DNA of 30,099 nt from SLRI01 sp036796215 (GCA_036796215.1 DAIRDJ010000038.1:1-30099); one strand, 5' to 3'; positions 7,262 to 14,976 are shown, numbered from the stretch's first letter. Made by a program: numbers and translations. The notes: generated by a model not told the origin, from the letters alone.

Positions 7262-8298
7262 GTGTGCCGCGCGCGCCCCTCTGGCGGGATGGCCTCCGGG
7301 TGGCGCGGCTGGCGCTGGGAACGATGATGTTCGCCGACCGGACCGATCTGGCCGAGGCCGGGCGCATTCTTGACGCCTATCGCGCAGCGGGCGGCGATCT
7401 GGTCGATACCGCCGACACCTATTCGGGTGGGGCGTCGGAATCGATGCTGGGCGAACTGACCGGCGGCGACTGGGCGGGGCTGGTGCTGGCCACCAAGGTC
7501 GGCAACCCGGTTCGCGGCATGGCGGAATCCGGCGGGCTGTCCCCCGGCTGGGTCATGCGGGCCGCAGAAATGTCGCCGCAGCAGCTGCGTGCCAGCCGCA
7601 TTGACCTCTACTGGTTGCACCGTCCCGACCCCGACACCCCGCTACAGGCGACAATGGCGGCACTGGCCGATCTGCTGCAGCAGCGGCTGGTCGGCGCCTG
7701 GGGGCTGTCAAACTTTCGTGGCTGGCAGGTGGCCGAGGCGGTGCGGCTGGCCGAGGCCGCCGGGATGGCCCGCCCCGTGGCCGTGCAGCCCTATTGTCAC
7801 TCGCTGAACCGCGAGGCCGAGGCCGATCTGATCCCCGCCGCGCGGCACTACGGCATGGGGGTGGTGCCCTGTTCGGCACTGGCGCGCGGGATCCCGACCG
7901 GCAAGTATCGCGCCGGACTGCCCGCAGGCTCACGCGCGGACCGCGGCGATGCGCGGGTGATGGAGGTTGAGTTCCGCCCCGGGACGCTGGCCCTTGCGGC
8001 CACGGCCGCCAGTCACGCCGAGGGCACGGGCCGCACGCCTACCGGCCTTGCGCTGAACTGGGCGCCGAACTGGGCGCCGAACTGGGCGCTGGCCTGCGAT
8101 GGCGTGGCGTCGGTGCTGGCCGGGCCGCGCACGCTGGGGCAGTTGCAGGGCTATATCGCCGGGCTGGCCGAGCCTTGCCTGGCCGCCGACGAGGCGCTGC
8201 TGTCGGCCCTTTGCCCGCCGGGTGGCCTGCCCGGGCGGCACCGTGACCCGCGCTATCCGCTGACCGGACGCACAACTGCGGGGCTGCAGGATGGATGA
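7258..8298 (+). CDS. Aldo/keto reductase
   Basis: This 346-residue TIM-barrel NAD(P)H oxidoreductase retains the catalytic tetrad: Asp50 (LVDTADTY), Tyr55, Lys80 (LATKVG) and His121 (LYWLHRPDPD). Later segments fit the cofactor site (GAWGLSNFRGWQ, VLAGPRTLGQL). It resembles the subfamily of aldose 1-dehydrogenases and pyridoxal reductases that oxidise sugars to lactones or reduce sugar aldehydes. Start ATG 7258 overlaps the preceding stop and its end overlaps the next gene by 8 bp, so it is tightly coupled in the operon. An in-frame 12-bp triplication near residues 267-278 lengthens one helix of the barrel; see the repeat entry. Confidence 0.9.
   Translation: MSVPRAPLWRDGLRVARLALGTMMFADRTDLAEAGRILDAYRAAGGDLVDTADTYSGGASESMLGELTGGDWAGLVLATKVGNPVRGMAESGGLSPGWVMRAAEMSPQQLRASRIDLYWLHRPDPDTPLQATMAALADLLQQRLVGAWGLSNFRGWQVAEAVRLAEAAGMARPVAVQPYCHSLNREAEADLIPAARHYGMGVVPCSALARGIPTGKYRAGLPAGSRADRGDARVMEVEFRPGTLALAATAASHAEGTGRTPTGLALNWAPNWAPNWALACDGVASVLAGPRTLGQLQGYIAGLAEPCLAADEALLSALCPPGGLPGRHRDPRYPLTGRTTAGLQDG
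8055..8090 (+). repeat. Three tandem 12-bp copies inside the aldo/keto reductase gene
   Basis: GAACTGGGCGCC occurs at 8055-8066 and 8067-8078, and with one change at 8079-8090. It encodes NWAPNWAPNWA where family members usually carry a single ALNW(V/A) stretch. The unit is a multiple of three, so the frame survives. Slipped-strand copying is the likely origin, and copy number could vary. Confidence 0.85.
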
Positions 8299-9124
8299 CC
8301 TGTGGCAGGTCTTTGCGCTGAAGTATGCCGAGCGGAACGCCCGCACCCGCGCGGACAGTTTCGAGGGCGACGACCACGCCAGCCCACATCCGATGGACTA
8401 TTTCCTGTGGGTTCTGCGCAGCGATGCCGGGCTGATCGTGGTCGATACCGGCTATGACGCCGCCGAGGGCGCGCGCCGGGGGCGCCCGGTGCTGCGCGAT
8501 CCGGCGCGGATGCTCGCCGATGCGGGCATCGACGCGGCCAGGGTGCAGACGGTGATCGTGTCGCATCTGCATTACGACCACGCCGGCACGCTGGACGCCT
8601 TTGCCGCCGCCACGTTCCACATACAGGCCGCCGAGATGGCCTTTGCCACCGGGCCCTGCATCTGCGATCCGACGACCCGCGCGCCGTTTACCGCCGATCA
8701 CGTCTGCGCGCTGGTCCGCAAGGTGTATGCCGGGCGCGTGGTGTTTCATGACGGCGCCGGTCAGGTCGCGCCCGGGGTCGAGGTGCATGGGCTGGGCGGC
8801 CATTCGGCGGGGCTGCAATGCGTGCGGGTCAAGACGGCGCGCGGCTGGATGGTGCTGGCCTCGGACGCCGCCCATTACTACGAGAATTTTCTGGCGCGGC
8901 GGGTGTTTCCTATCGTCGTCGACCGGCCCGCCATGGCCGCGGGCTGGGACCGGATCGTCTCGCTGGCCGATGGCGACGCCGCCCGCGTGATCCCGGGTCA
9001 CGACCCCATGGTAAGGGCGGTCTATCCCTGCCTGAATGTCAGTCCCGACGGCACCGCACGGCACCGGCTCGACCTGGCCCCGAGCCCGTCCCTTGCCGTC
9101 GCCATCGAAAGGATGACGCGATGA
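8291..9124 (+). CDS. Metallo-beta-lactamase-fold hydrolase, N-acyl-homoserine-lactonase-like
   Basis: This 277-residue enzyme has the full dinuclear metal site: SHLHYDHAG (91-99) is the HxHxDH motif, the third-position histidine is His171 in GGHSAG, the bridging aspartate is in LASDAAHYY (189-197), and the last histidine is in PGHDP. That arrangement is typical of the AiiA-like lactonase branch. It therefore probably opens a lactone ring. Here the likeliest substrate is a sugar lactone made by the Gfo/Idh/MocA enzyme or the aldo/keto reductase; quorum quenching is a less likely alternative. It overlaps the gene before by 8 bp and the broken kinase gene after by 4 bp (ATGA). Confidence 0.88.
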   Translation: MDDLWQVFALKYAERNARTRADSFEGDDHASPHPMDYFLWVLRSDAGLIVVDTGYDAAEGARRGRPVLRDPARMLADAGIDAARVQTVIVSHLHYDHAGTLDAFAAATFHIQAAEMAFATGPCICDPTTRAPFTADHVCALVRKVYAGRVVFHDGAGQVAPGVEVHGLGGHSAGLQCVRVKTARGWMVLASDAAHYYENFLARRVFPIVVDRPAMAAGWDRIVSLADGDAARVIPGHDPMVRAVYPCLNVSPDGTARHRLDLAPSPSLAVAIERMTR

Positions 9125-9545
9125 TTCTGGGCGCCATCGGCGACGATTTCACCGGCTCGTCCGATTTGGCCAAGACGTTGGCCAAGGTCGGCATGGCCTG
9201 AGCGCAGTATTGTGGCCTGCCTGACCGGCCCGCCGATGCGGGGGTCGAGGCCCTGATCGTGGCACTGAAATCCCGCACCATCGCACCCGCCGAGGCGGTC
9301 GCACAGTCGCTGGCCGCACTGGACTGGCTGCTGGCGCAGGGGTGCCGCCAGATCCTGTTCAAGTACGGCTCGACCTTCGATTCGACCGATAAGGGCAATA
9401 TCGGCCCTGTGGCGGCGGCGCCGGCCGACCGGCTGGGTGCGCGGGGGCGTGGTGGTCTGCCCGGCGTTTTCCGGGGCGGGGAGGACCGTCTTTCAGGGGC
9501 ATCTGTTCGTGGGCGATGTGCTGCTCTCGGACTGCCTTGCCAGCG
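9121..9545 (+). pseudogene. Decayed four-carbon-acid-sugar kinase (OtnK/DUF1537 type)
   Basis: The ATG at 9121 opens MILGAIGDDFTGSSDLAKTLAKVGMA, the typical N-terminus of OtnK-like kinases that phosphorylate threonate, erythronate or related acids. An in-frame TGA at 9199-9201 follows. The same frame then continues as family sequence (AQYCGLPDRPADAG, VALKSRTIAPAEAVAQSLAALD, ILFKYGSTFDSTDKGNIGPVA). Near 9435 a one-base frame change moves the rest into another frame (GVVVCPAFSGAGRTVFQGHL, FVGDVLLSD). The match ends about 9530-9545; most of the roughly 420-residue protein is missing. Thus at least three lesions: nonsense, frameshift and truncation. The pathway probably cannot be completed from this locus. 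Confidence 0.85.
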
Positions 9546-9574
9546 CCGCCACCGGCAAAAGGCCGCAGGGGTCC

Positions 9575-9597
9575 AAGGGGATGAGCGTCATCCCCTT
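9575..9597. terminator. Perfect hairpin after the kinase remnant
   Basis: AAGGGGATGA (9575-9584) and TCATCCCCTT (9588-9597) are exact reverse complements around a GCG loop. On the plus strand it is followed by a pyrimidine-rich GCTCTTCTTCC rather than a clean T run. It is well placed to end the rightward catabolic operon, although it could also be part of the junction DNA. Confidence 0.6.
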
Positions 9598-9915
9598 GCT
9601 CTTCTTCCTATCTACCCACCCCTCCACCCGTCACCAACCGGCCCCGCCACCCACCCCGGCAGTCCCCAACTCGCGGGCACACCGCTTCCACCATCCGTGA
9701 TCTTCTCTGAAGATGTCGAATCTTCCGTTAAAACAGTGGAATAGTGTGAATTATGGGTCGGCGAAGTGCCTGTCGCGGCGGCCGCTGCCACCACCCTGGC
9801 TGGCGAAAACCGAGAAGAATTCCTCGCAAGGAAAAAGTACCTGCGCCTATTCGCGGAAAAGCCGTTCGAATTGCCGAGAATCGCTGTTCCAGCGCCAGGG
9901 CGCGGTCCCAAAGGT

Positions 9916-9932
9916 CATAAGCATTGCTTATG
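9916..9932. repeat. Short perfect hairpin with the GCTTATGG motif
   Basis: CATAAGC (9916-9922) pairs exactly with GCTTATG (9926-9932) across ATT. The motif GCTTATGG reappears in the longer hairpin at 10076-10100, so the two may be diverged copies of one element. Confidence 0.5.
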
Positions 9933-9997
9933 GCAAATTGTAGGTCTACCAGCGAACAGCCGACTCTTGTGTCGCCTGCTGCGCCATGCCCGGACAG

Positions 9998-10100
9998 AAT
10001 GAGTCGATCCATGCGCCATGAACCCGAGCGATGCGTCGTATACCGACTCATTTGTCATAATCTACGTCGATTCATGCGCCATTAGCGTTGCTTATGGCGC
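9998..10100. repeat. Nested direct and inverted repeats
   Basis: GTCGAT[C/T]CATGCGCCAT occurs at 10003-10019 and 10066-10082, 63 bp apart. AATGAGTCG (9998-10006) and CGACTCATT (10044-10052) are exact inverted copies. GCGCCATTAGC (10076-10086) pairs with GCTTATGGCGC (10090-10100) at 10 of 11 positions across GTT. Such packing suggests a recombination or protein-binding site, or an IS end; no recombinase gene is visible. Confidence 0.5.
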
Positions 10101-10138
10101 AGATTCCGGCACTTCTCGTTACAAATGGCCCGTTCTGG

Positions 10139-10230
10139 ACCCGGGCGGACGACGAACGAACCCGGGAATCGCGACGAAGGAACCCGGGAATCGGACAAAC
10201 GAACCCGGGTTTTGCGAACGAACCCGGCGG
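10139..10230. repeat. Degenerate CCCGGG-centred tandem repeat
   Basis: GAACCCGGG-type units begin at 10158, 10180, 10201 and 10220 (periods 22, 21, 19), preceded by ACCCGGG at 10139 and with an outlier at 10354-10362. The first two share GAACCCGGGAATCG exactly. Because the period changes, the array does not keep a reading frame, so selection on a protein is unlikely. Confidence 0.65.
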
Positions 10231-10450
10231 GCCAGTTTGTCGCAGGTACTCGGCATCGAGTGTTGTTCTTCAAGCGTTTGGCGCACTTTTTGACGTGGTC
10301 GATCGCGTTGGCTCACCGCTCGGGTATCGCGGCCGCTGCGGGGTTGGCCGATCGAACCCGGGCGCGGGCTCGACGGCGGCGGTCGTTTCGGTTAATACTC
10401 CTATGATGCGGACAGGGAGACCGGGCGCGTCTCGGCGATCGGTGCCACGC

Positions 10451-10496
10451 CGGGCGGCATCGCTGGTCGGTGGGCCGGGCGGTGTCGCTGGTCGGT
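10451..10496. repeat. Two tandem 25-bp copies
   Basis: CGGGCGG[CA/TG]TCGCTGGTCGGT starts at 10451 and again at 10476, with two differences in 21 bases. It lies just upstream of the formylglycine-enzyme fragment and has no clear coding role. Confidence 0.5.
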
Positions 10497-10563
10497 TCGG
10501 TGGGGTGCCCGGCCGTCCTTCGCCGTCGCGCGTGGCGGCTGGTGCCGGCGTCGGTCGGGTGGT

Positions 10564-10941
10564 ATGCCGCTTCGCACCGAGGCTTCAGGTGTTGCGAGAG
10601 GGCAGGGGCCGGGTGAGGTGATAACGCCCGAGTTTGCGAACTTCGGTTTGAATGTCGGCAAGACGATCGAGGTTGGCTCGTTGGGGCGGCCGAACGCTTT
10701 CGGCCTGCACGACGTGCACGGCAATGTCTGGGAATGGGTCGAGGATTGCTGGAACGACAGTTGTGCCGGCGCTCCGGCGAACGGCGAGGCCTGGACGAGC
10801 GGCAACTGTGATTTGCCGGTTTTGCGCGGCGGCTCCTGGGTCGTCGTTCCGAGGGGCCCCCGCGCCGCCGATCGCAACGGGGGCGAGCCCGGCGGCCGGA
10901 GCACCTACAGCGGTTTCCGGGTTGCCAGGACCCTCCGCTGA
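10564..10941 (+). pseudogene. C-terminal fragment of a formylglycine-generating-enzyme (SUMF1/FGE) domain protein
   Basis: The open frame (125 residues from 10564) carries the unmistakable end of an FGE-sulfatase fold: NAFGLHDVHGNVWEWVEDCW, then VLRGGSW, and the closing FRVARTL. The preceding part (VITPEFANFGLNVGKTIEVGSL) also fits the family. A normal domain is more than twice as long, with its N-terminal half including RLPTEAEWEYA-like sequence; that is absent here and upstream. The first 20 or so codons look unrelated. FGE-fold proteins install formylglycine in sulfatases or act in other oxidations and ergothioneine-type chemistry. I see a truncated relic, though expression of the fragment cannot be excluded. 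Confidence 0.75.
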
Positions 10942-10989
10942 AAGCGGAGCCTGGCCCTTGTCCCTTCGCTTCTTTACCTCTCGGGGGTC

Positions 10990-11015
10990 TGGGGGCGGAG
11001 CCCCAAACGGTTTTT
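10990..11015 (+). terminator. Intrinsic terminator
   Basis: TGGGG (10990-10994) pairs with CCCCA (11001-11005), closed by a GC-rich loop, and is followed after AACGG by TTTTT (11011-11015). It lies about 50 bases past the end of the FGE fragment, as expected for a rightward terminator. Confidence 0.65.
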
Positions 11016-11057
11016 CGGGCGCGCATGCAGTCGCCGCCAACCACCGCCGCCAAGTCA

Positions 11058-11089
11058 TGGTGGGGCGCGGGGAGGATCATCCTCCCCGC
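11058..11089. repeat. REP-like interspersed palindrome, copy 1
   Basis: TGGTGGGGC (11058-11066) is followed by the palindrome GCGGGGAGGAT-C-ATCCTCCCCGC (11067-11089). The same block recurs in opposite orientation at 26640-26672 with one base change and one added C. Each sits at the 3' end of a gene (the HAD gene here). It may serve as a transcript-end hairpin, but no T run follows. Confidence 0.7.
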
Positions 11090-11115
11090 CTTCTTGCCGC
11101 TTCGCCGGCGCCGGC

Positions 11116-11991
11116 TCAGAGGCGGAAATGCGGCAGCGCCCAATCGGCGATCACACCGTGCTCGCTGGCGAGCTCGTCGAGCGCCTTGCGCTCGGCGGCG
11201 CGGCTGGCCCCCTCCGGGAAGGCTGCCGCGTGGATGCCGCGCATGACGAAGGCGGCGGCGAGGCCGGCCTGCTTGGCGCCCTTGATGTCGTGCTCGAAGC
11301 TGTCACCGACGCCGCAGATCTCGGCAGGCTCGAGCTCGGGCAGAAGCTCGAGGCAGGCCTGGTAGATCGGCGGGTGCGGCTTGCCGACATAGATCACCCG
11401 GCCGCCGAACGTGCGGTAGCGCTCGGCGAGGCTGCCCGGGGCCTGGGTGAGACCGCCCTCGGTGGGTGCGACCCGGTCCGGGTTGGCGCAGACCATCGGC
11501 AGGTCGCGCGCGACCGCCGCCTCGATCACCGCGTCGAAGTCCTCGATCGAATGGGTCAGCGCATCGAGCCAGGTGAGATAGATGAACTCGGCCTCGGCCG
11601 GGTCCTGGACGAGCTCGAGATCGAGGCCCTCGACCGGGCCCATGTCGTCGGCGCGGGTGAAGAGGAGGCAGCGCCGGCCGAGGCTCTTGAAGGGCTCGGC
11701 GGAACGCTCGTGGAGCGCGCGCCAGGTCGCCTCGCCCGAGGTGACGATGCCGGCCAGGGCCCGGGTGTTGAAGCCGAGTTCCCTCAGCCGTTCCTCGTTG
11801 AACGACCGCCGGCGGCCGGAATTGGTCAGCAGCACCACCCGCTTGTTGCGCCGGGCGAGTTCGGCCAACACCTCGAGCGCTCCAGAATAGATGCTCTCGC
11901 CATTGTGGAGGACACCCCACTGGTCGACGAGAAAGCCCTCGTAGGCGTCGATGAAGGCGCTCATGCCGTCGACGATGGCGGTTGCGTGCAA
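11116..11991 (-). CDS. HAD-superfamily class IIA hydrolase (TIGR01459-like)
   Basis: This 291-residue soluble phosphatase-type protein has the class IIA cap between motifs. Motif I is VDQWGVLHNG (22-31), in which the nucleophile aspartate is Asp23 and DxWG replaces DxDG, as in the TIGR01459 group of alphaproteobacteria. Motif II is LLTNSGR (54-60), motif III lies in YVGKPHPPIY, and motif IV is CGVGDSFEHDIKGA. The frame begins with TTG at 11991; the conserved pre-motif segment IVDGMSAFIDAYEGF supports this start over the ATG at 11964. It is divergent from the SDR gene, whose start lies within 50 bases. Substrate unknown; NagD-like nucleotide or sugar phosphates are possible. Confidence 0.87.
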   Translation of the reverse strand: MHATAIVDGMSAFIDAYEGFLVDQWGVLHNGESIYSGALEVLAELARRNKRVVLLTNSGRRRSFNEERLRELGFNTRALAGIVTSGEATWRALHERSAEPFKSLGRRCLLFTRADDMGPVEGLDLELVQDPAEAEFIYLTWLDALTHSIEDFDAVIEAAVARDLPMVCANPDRVAPTEGGLTQAPGSLAERYRTFGGRVIYVGKPHPPIYQACLELLPELEPAEICGVGDSFEHDIKGAKQAGLAAAFVMRGIHAAAFPEGASRAAERKALDELASEHGVIADWALPHFRL

Positions 11992-12038
11992 GGCTCGATT
12001 CCGGTGTGCTCTGCGGGTGTGACGATGTGGAGGAAACC

Positions 12039-12788
12039 GTGGCCAGACCTATCGATCCGGGGCTCGAAGGCAAGCGTGTTCTGATCACCGGCGCCAGTCG
12101 TGGCATCGGTGCGGCAACCGCACGGCTGTTCGCCGAGGCTGGGGCGCGCCTCGCGTTGCACTACCGCCGCGCGCCCGCGGAGGCCGCCCTGATCGACGGG
12201 GCGGTGCTGCTGCAGGCGGATTTCGCCGACCGGGACGCCCCCGCCCGCGTCGTCGACGAGGCGGTGGCGGCCTTGGGTGGGCTCGATGTCCTGATCAACA
12301 ATGCCGGCCACATGCTCGGCCGTATTCCGCTCGCCGAGCAGGGCGATGCCGCGATCGACCGCGTCTTCGACCTCAACGCGCGTTCGGTCGTGACCGCATG
12401 CCGAACGGCACTGCCGGCGCTGCGCGCGAGCCGCGGCGTCATCCTCAACGTCACATCCATCTCGGCGCACACCGGTGGCAGTGCGGGCTCGGCCCTCTAT
12501 TCGGCCACGAAGGCGTTCGTCTCGACCTTCACCAAGGCACTCGCCACCGAACTCGCGCCGGACGGCATCCGCGTCAACGCCGTCTCGCCCGGCACCATCA
12601 TGACCGAGTTCCACGAGGTCTACTCGACCCCGGAAAAGCTCGAGGCCACTCGGACGAAGATCCCCCTCCAGCGGCTCGGCACCGGCGAGGATTGCGCCGG
12701 GGCCTTTCTCTACCTCGCTTCGGAACGGCTCGGCGGCTACGTCACCGGCCAGATCATCGAGGTCAATGGCGGCCAGCTCATGCCCTGA
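12039..12788 (+). CDS. Short-chain dehydrogenase/reductase
   Basis: This 249-residue classical SDR has the cofactor motif TGASRGIG (17-24), structural NNAG (87-90), and the catalytic Ser140, Tyr154 and Lys158 (LNVTSISAHTG..., ALYSATKAF). The C-terminus ends GQIIEVNGGQLMP, typical of the family. I take the GTG at 12039 because GGAGG lies 5 bases before it; an upstream in-frame ATG (11982) would overlap the HAD gene's start. His41 and Tyr42 follow the second strand (LALHYRRA), which usually means NADP preference, given the arginines that follow. It resembles 3-oxoacyl-ACP reductase and sugar dehydrogenase branches; the substrate is open. Confidence 0.9.
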   Translation: MARPIDPGLEGKRVLITGASRGIGAATARLFAEAGARLALHYRRAPAEAALIDGAVLLQADFADRDAPARVVDEAVAALGGLDVLINNAGHMLGRIPLAEQGDAAIDRVFDLNARSVVTACRTALPALRASRGVILNVTSISAHTGGSAGSALYSATKAFVSTFTKALATELAPDGIRVNAVSPGTIMTEFHEVYSTPEKLEATRTKIPLQRLGTGEDCAGAFLYLASERLGGYVTGQIIEVNGGQLMP

Positions 12789-13126
12789 AGACCGCCTCGG
12801 CAGCCTGCCGAATAACCGACCCAGGCAGCAAGGCTCCAACTTTATCGTTCCTATGCAATCGCTTGACGTTTGCTATTGAAGTCGTGCGAGAGGCGGGGCG
12901 CGAGCCGCGACGCCGCCTGGCAACGAGCCCGATCCTCAGAGACTCCGCTCTCCCATACCCTCTAGTAGCGGGATGTGGCGGACATCGACCAGGGGGCCTT
13001 GCCAGAGCCGCACCGGGGGTGTGGCGCCGCCCTGCACCGTGGCCCTGGCCCGGTGCAAGCTCGCCCGCGGGCGTGGTCGTCGCGCATCGCCGCGATCGAG
13101 GCTTGCTTGGCGGATCGGTCGACGGC
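12789..13126. other. Intergenic stretch between SDR and small membrane protein
   Basis: A 7-bp stem (TCGGCAG 12797-12803, CTGCCGA 12805-12811) lies just after the SDR stop and may help end its transcript. The next 60 bases are AT-richer and include TTGACG (12863-12868), a possible -35 without a good -10. I see no gene in the remainder. Confidence 0.4.
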
Positions 13127-13642
13127 TCAGCCACCGACCAGCGGCGCGGTCGCGAGGCCGACGAGCAGTGCCAGGCCGATGCCGATGCCGATCAGCGTCG
13201 CCAGCGAGGCGTGATTGCCGACCCGCACCAAGGGGTCGTGGAAATGCCGCGCCGGGCGGCGCGGTCGGGCGCGGCGCTCGCGCCCGCCGACCAGCACGAG
13301 GTAGCAGCGGCCGCCCGGCCAGGGCAGGTTGAAGCGCATGTCGAGCGGGTGTTCGCCCCAGGCGATCTCCTCTGCCGCCTGGCGCAGGGCGAGCAGCTGC
13401 TCGTGGTCGAACGACCGCCGCACGCCACGCGGCAGCCGCAGCATCAGCGACTTGAACAGGCCATGACCGTCGATCGGCGGCGACCAGCCGCGCTCGGGCG
13501 GCGGGTCGACGATGGCCTCGGCGGTTCGGCCGATGCCCTCACCCGCAAAGCCGGGCAAGCCCGCGTCCGGATGGTCGGACATCGCCCGCGGTGGTGCGGC
13601 GAGCGGATGGACGGGCGGCTCCTGGGTTGGCATCTTTGGCAT
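13127..13642 (-). CDS. Small protein with one C-terminal membrane helix, function unknown
   Basis: From the ATG at about 13642 this gives 171 residues; a TTG start at 13696 would add 18 unlike residues. The first half is proline-rich and probably disordered. Residues about 60-130 form a mixed region (LPRGVRRSFDHEQLLALRQAAEEIAWGEHPLDMRFNLPW). A basic patch (GGRERRARPRRPARHF) then precedes a single hydrophobic helix ending at the C-terminus (LATLIGIGIGLALLVGLATAPLVGG). This looks like a tail-anchored protein with its body in the cytoplasm. The segment with RFNLPWPGGRCYLVLVGGRERR resembles small proteins of unknown role in other alphaproteobacteria. It faces away from the sulfotransferase cluster. 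Confidence 0.65.
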   Translation of the reverse strand: MPKMPTQEPPVHPLAAPPRAMSDHPDAGLPGFAGEGIGRTAEAIVDPPPERGWSPPIDGHGLFKSLMLRLPRGVRRSFDHEQLLALRQAAEEIAWGEHPLDMRFNLPWPGGRCYLVLVGGRERRARPRRPARHFHDPLVRVGNHASLATLIGIGIGLALLVGLATAPLVGG

Positions 13643-14007
13643 GTCTCCGCATCGGCAAAGCAAGAGGGTTGCATCGGCCGGAGCCGGTCTGCACAAAGGC
13701 GGCCGCGCCGCAGGCTCAGTGACGCCACAAGTCTAGGCGACCACTGCTTAACAAAGCGTTACGAGCGCACTGAATGCAGACGCGGTGCCGGCCAGTCGAC
13801 AGCTGGTGCATCGACCCTCCCGGCATTGTGGCGACGGAGCGACAACCGCGGGCGATATCGACCAGAGCGACGCCGCGGTCGCTTGAGCCCAGCCGGCACG
13901 GTCCCTACATGCAATTGGCGAGGGTGGACCGACTGTCGCCCCGCGCACCGACAGTGCCGCCCGAACGCGCCGTTGCCAACGCCAGTCCTGGATGGACGCC
14001 TTTGTCG
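13643..14007. other. Intergenic region upstream of the sulfotransferase cluster
   Basis: This stretch carries no convincing gene. The sulfotransferase frame stays open back to 13774, but residues encoded before 14008 are low-complexity and unlike the family. The cluster's promoter should lie here; I could not single out convincing -35/-10 boxes. Confidence 0.5.
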
Positions 14008-14976
14008 ATGTCGACCTATCTCGCCGTCCTTCGGCCGGCGCTCTCGAGCGTCAACAAGGGGCTGACCCGGGCGGCGATCCTCTATCCGGCGCTGCCGTTC
14101 CTGTCCGCAGAGAGGCAGATCGGGTTGGAGCGCTGGCTGCGCGGCCGCGAGCAGTGCCAGAAGCTGCGCGCCGCCGATGCCGTCGTCGTCTCCTTCGGCA
14201 AGAGTGGCCGGACCTGGTTGCGCGTCCTCGTCTCCCGCTTCTATCAGCTCGAATACGGGCTGCCGGAATGGCTGATCGGCTTCGACAACTTCCACTATCT
14301 GAACCGCGCGATTCCCAAGATTTTCTTCACCCATGACAACTACGTCAAGGACTATTCGGGCAATCACGACAACAAGGCCGACTACTACGACAAGAAGGTC
14401 GTGCTCCTGGTCCGCCACCCCGCCGATGTCGCGGTCTCGCAATACCACCAGTGGCGCTACCGGATGCGCGACCGCAAGAAGACCATCAACGCCTACCCGG
14501 AGGACGAGGTCTCGATCTTCGACTTCGTCATGAACGAGCCGGCGGGGCTCGAGAAGACCGTCGATTTCATGAATGGCTGGGCCAGGGAGCGCGACCGGCT
14601 GCGCCAGTTCATGATCCTGCGCTACGAGGACCTGAAGGCCGACACGGCCGGCAGGCTCGAGGCGCTGACTCGCTTCTTCGGCACGCCGGGCGAGCGGCGC
14701 TCGATCGAGGGGGCGGTCGACTACGCCTCCTTCGACAATATGCGCAAGCTCGAGACCGAGAACAAATCCTGGCTCACCGGTGGCCGGATGAAGGCCAAGG
14801 ACCCGACGAACCCCGAGAGCTTCAAGACCCGGCGCGGCAAGGTCGGCGGTTTTCGCGACTACTTTACCGATGCGGAGGTCGAGGCCATCCTCGCCTATGT
14901 CGACGCGCGCCTCGACCCGATCTTCGGCTACGGCCAAGAAGCTGCTGCGGCAGCGCCCCTGGCGGCATCGGCCTGA
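14008..14976 (+). CDS. PAPS-dependent sulfotransferase
   Basis: This 322-residue cytosolic-type sulfotransferase transfers sulfate from PAPS to an acceptor. The 5'-phosphosulfate loop is SFGKSGRTWLRVL (62-74), close to the family PKSGTTW. The likely catalytic histidine is His109 in KIFFTHDN. The 3'-phosphate site is VRHPADVAVSQYHQW (135-149), and the closing PAPS-binding motif is RGKVGGFRDYFT (276-287), equivalent to RKGxxGDWKxxFT. I start at the ATG at 14008 because the family sequence begins there. It opens a five-gene rightward run with a GT8-like gene 83 bases downstream. The acceptor is unknown; neighbours suggest a carbohydrate or glycolipid. Confidence 0.9.
   Translation: MSTYLAVLRPALSSVNKGLTRAAILYPALPFLSAERQIGLERWLRGREQCQKLRAADAVVVSFGKSGRTWLRVLVSRFYQLEYGLPEWLIGFDNFHYLNRAIPKIFFTHDNYVKDYSGNHDNKADYYDKKVVLLVRHPADVAVSQYHQWRYRMRDRKKTINAYPEDEVSIFDFVMNEPAGLEKTVDFMNGWARERDRLRQFMILRYEDLKADTAGRLEALTRFFGTPGERRSIEGAVDYASFDNMRKLETENKSWLTGGRMKAKDPTNPESFKTRRGKVGGFRDYFTDAEVEAILAYVDARLDPIFGYGQEAAAAAPLAASA

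Larger units (their letters stand above)
9598..10563. other. Gene-poor junction DNA
   Basis: No frame in this stretch shows a recognisable protein. A frame at 9766-10002 is open but unconvincing. Bases 9700-10130 are less GC-rich than the surroundings. The stretch contains several inverted and direct repeats (9916-9932, 10003-10100), a degenerate CCCGGG repeat (10139-10230) and a 25-bp tandem (10451-10496). It separates two compositionally different sections and is best read as an island boundary built from remnants. Confidence 0.6.

Noticed and set aside
8291..9124. Quorum-quenching lactonase as main role
   Set aside because: Motifs fit the AHL-lactonase branch, but the operon context points to sugar-lactone chemistry, and no LuxI/LuxR genes are near.
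9766..10002. Possible 78-residue protein in the junction
   Set aside because: No recognisable motif, no clear Shine-Dalgarno and repeats within it; kept as unassigned DNA.
10044..10080. dif/XerCD-type recombination site
   Set aside because: TCATAATCTACGTCGATT only vaguely resembles a dif core; the arms do not match.
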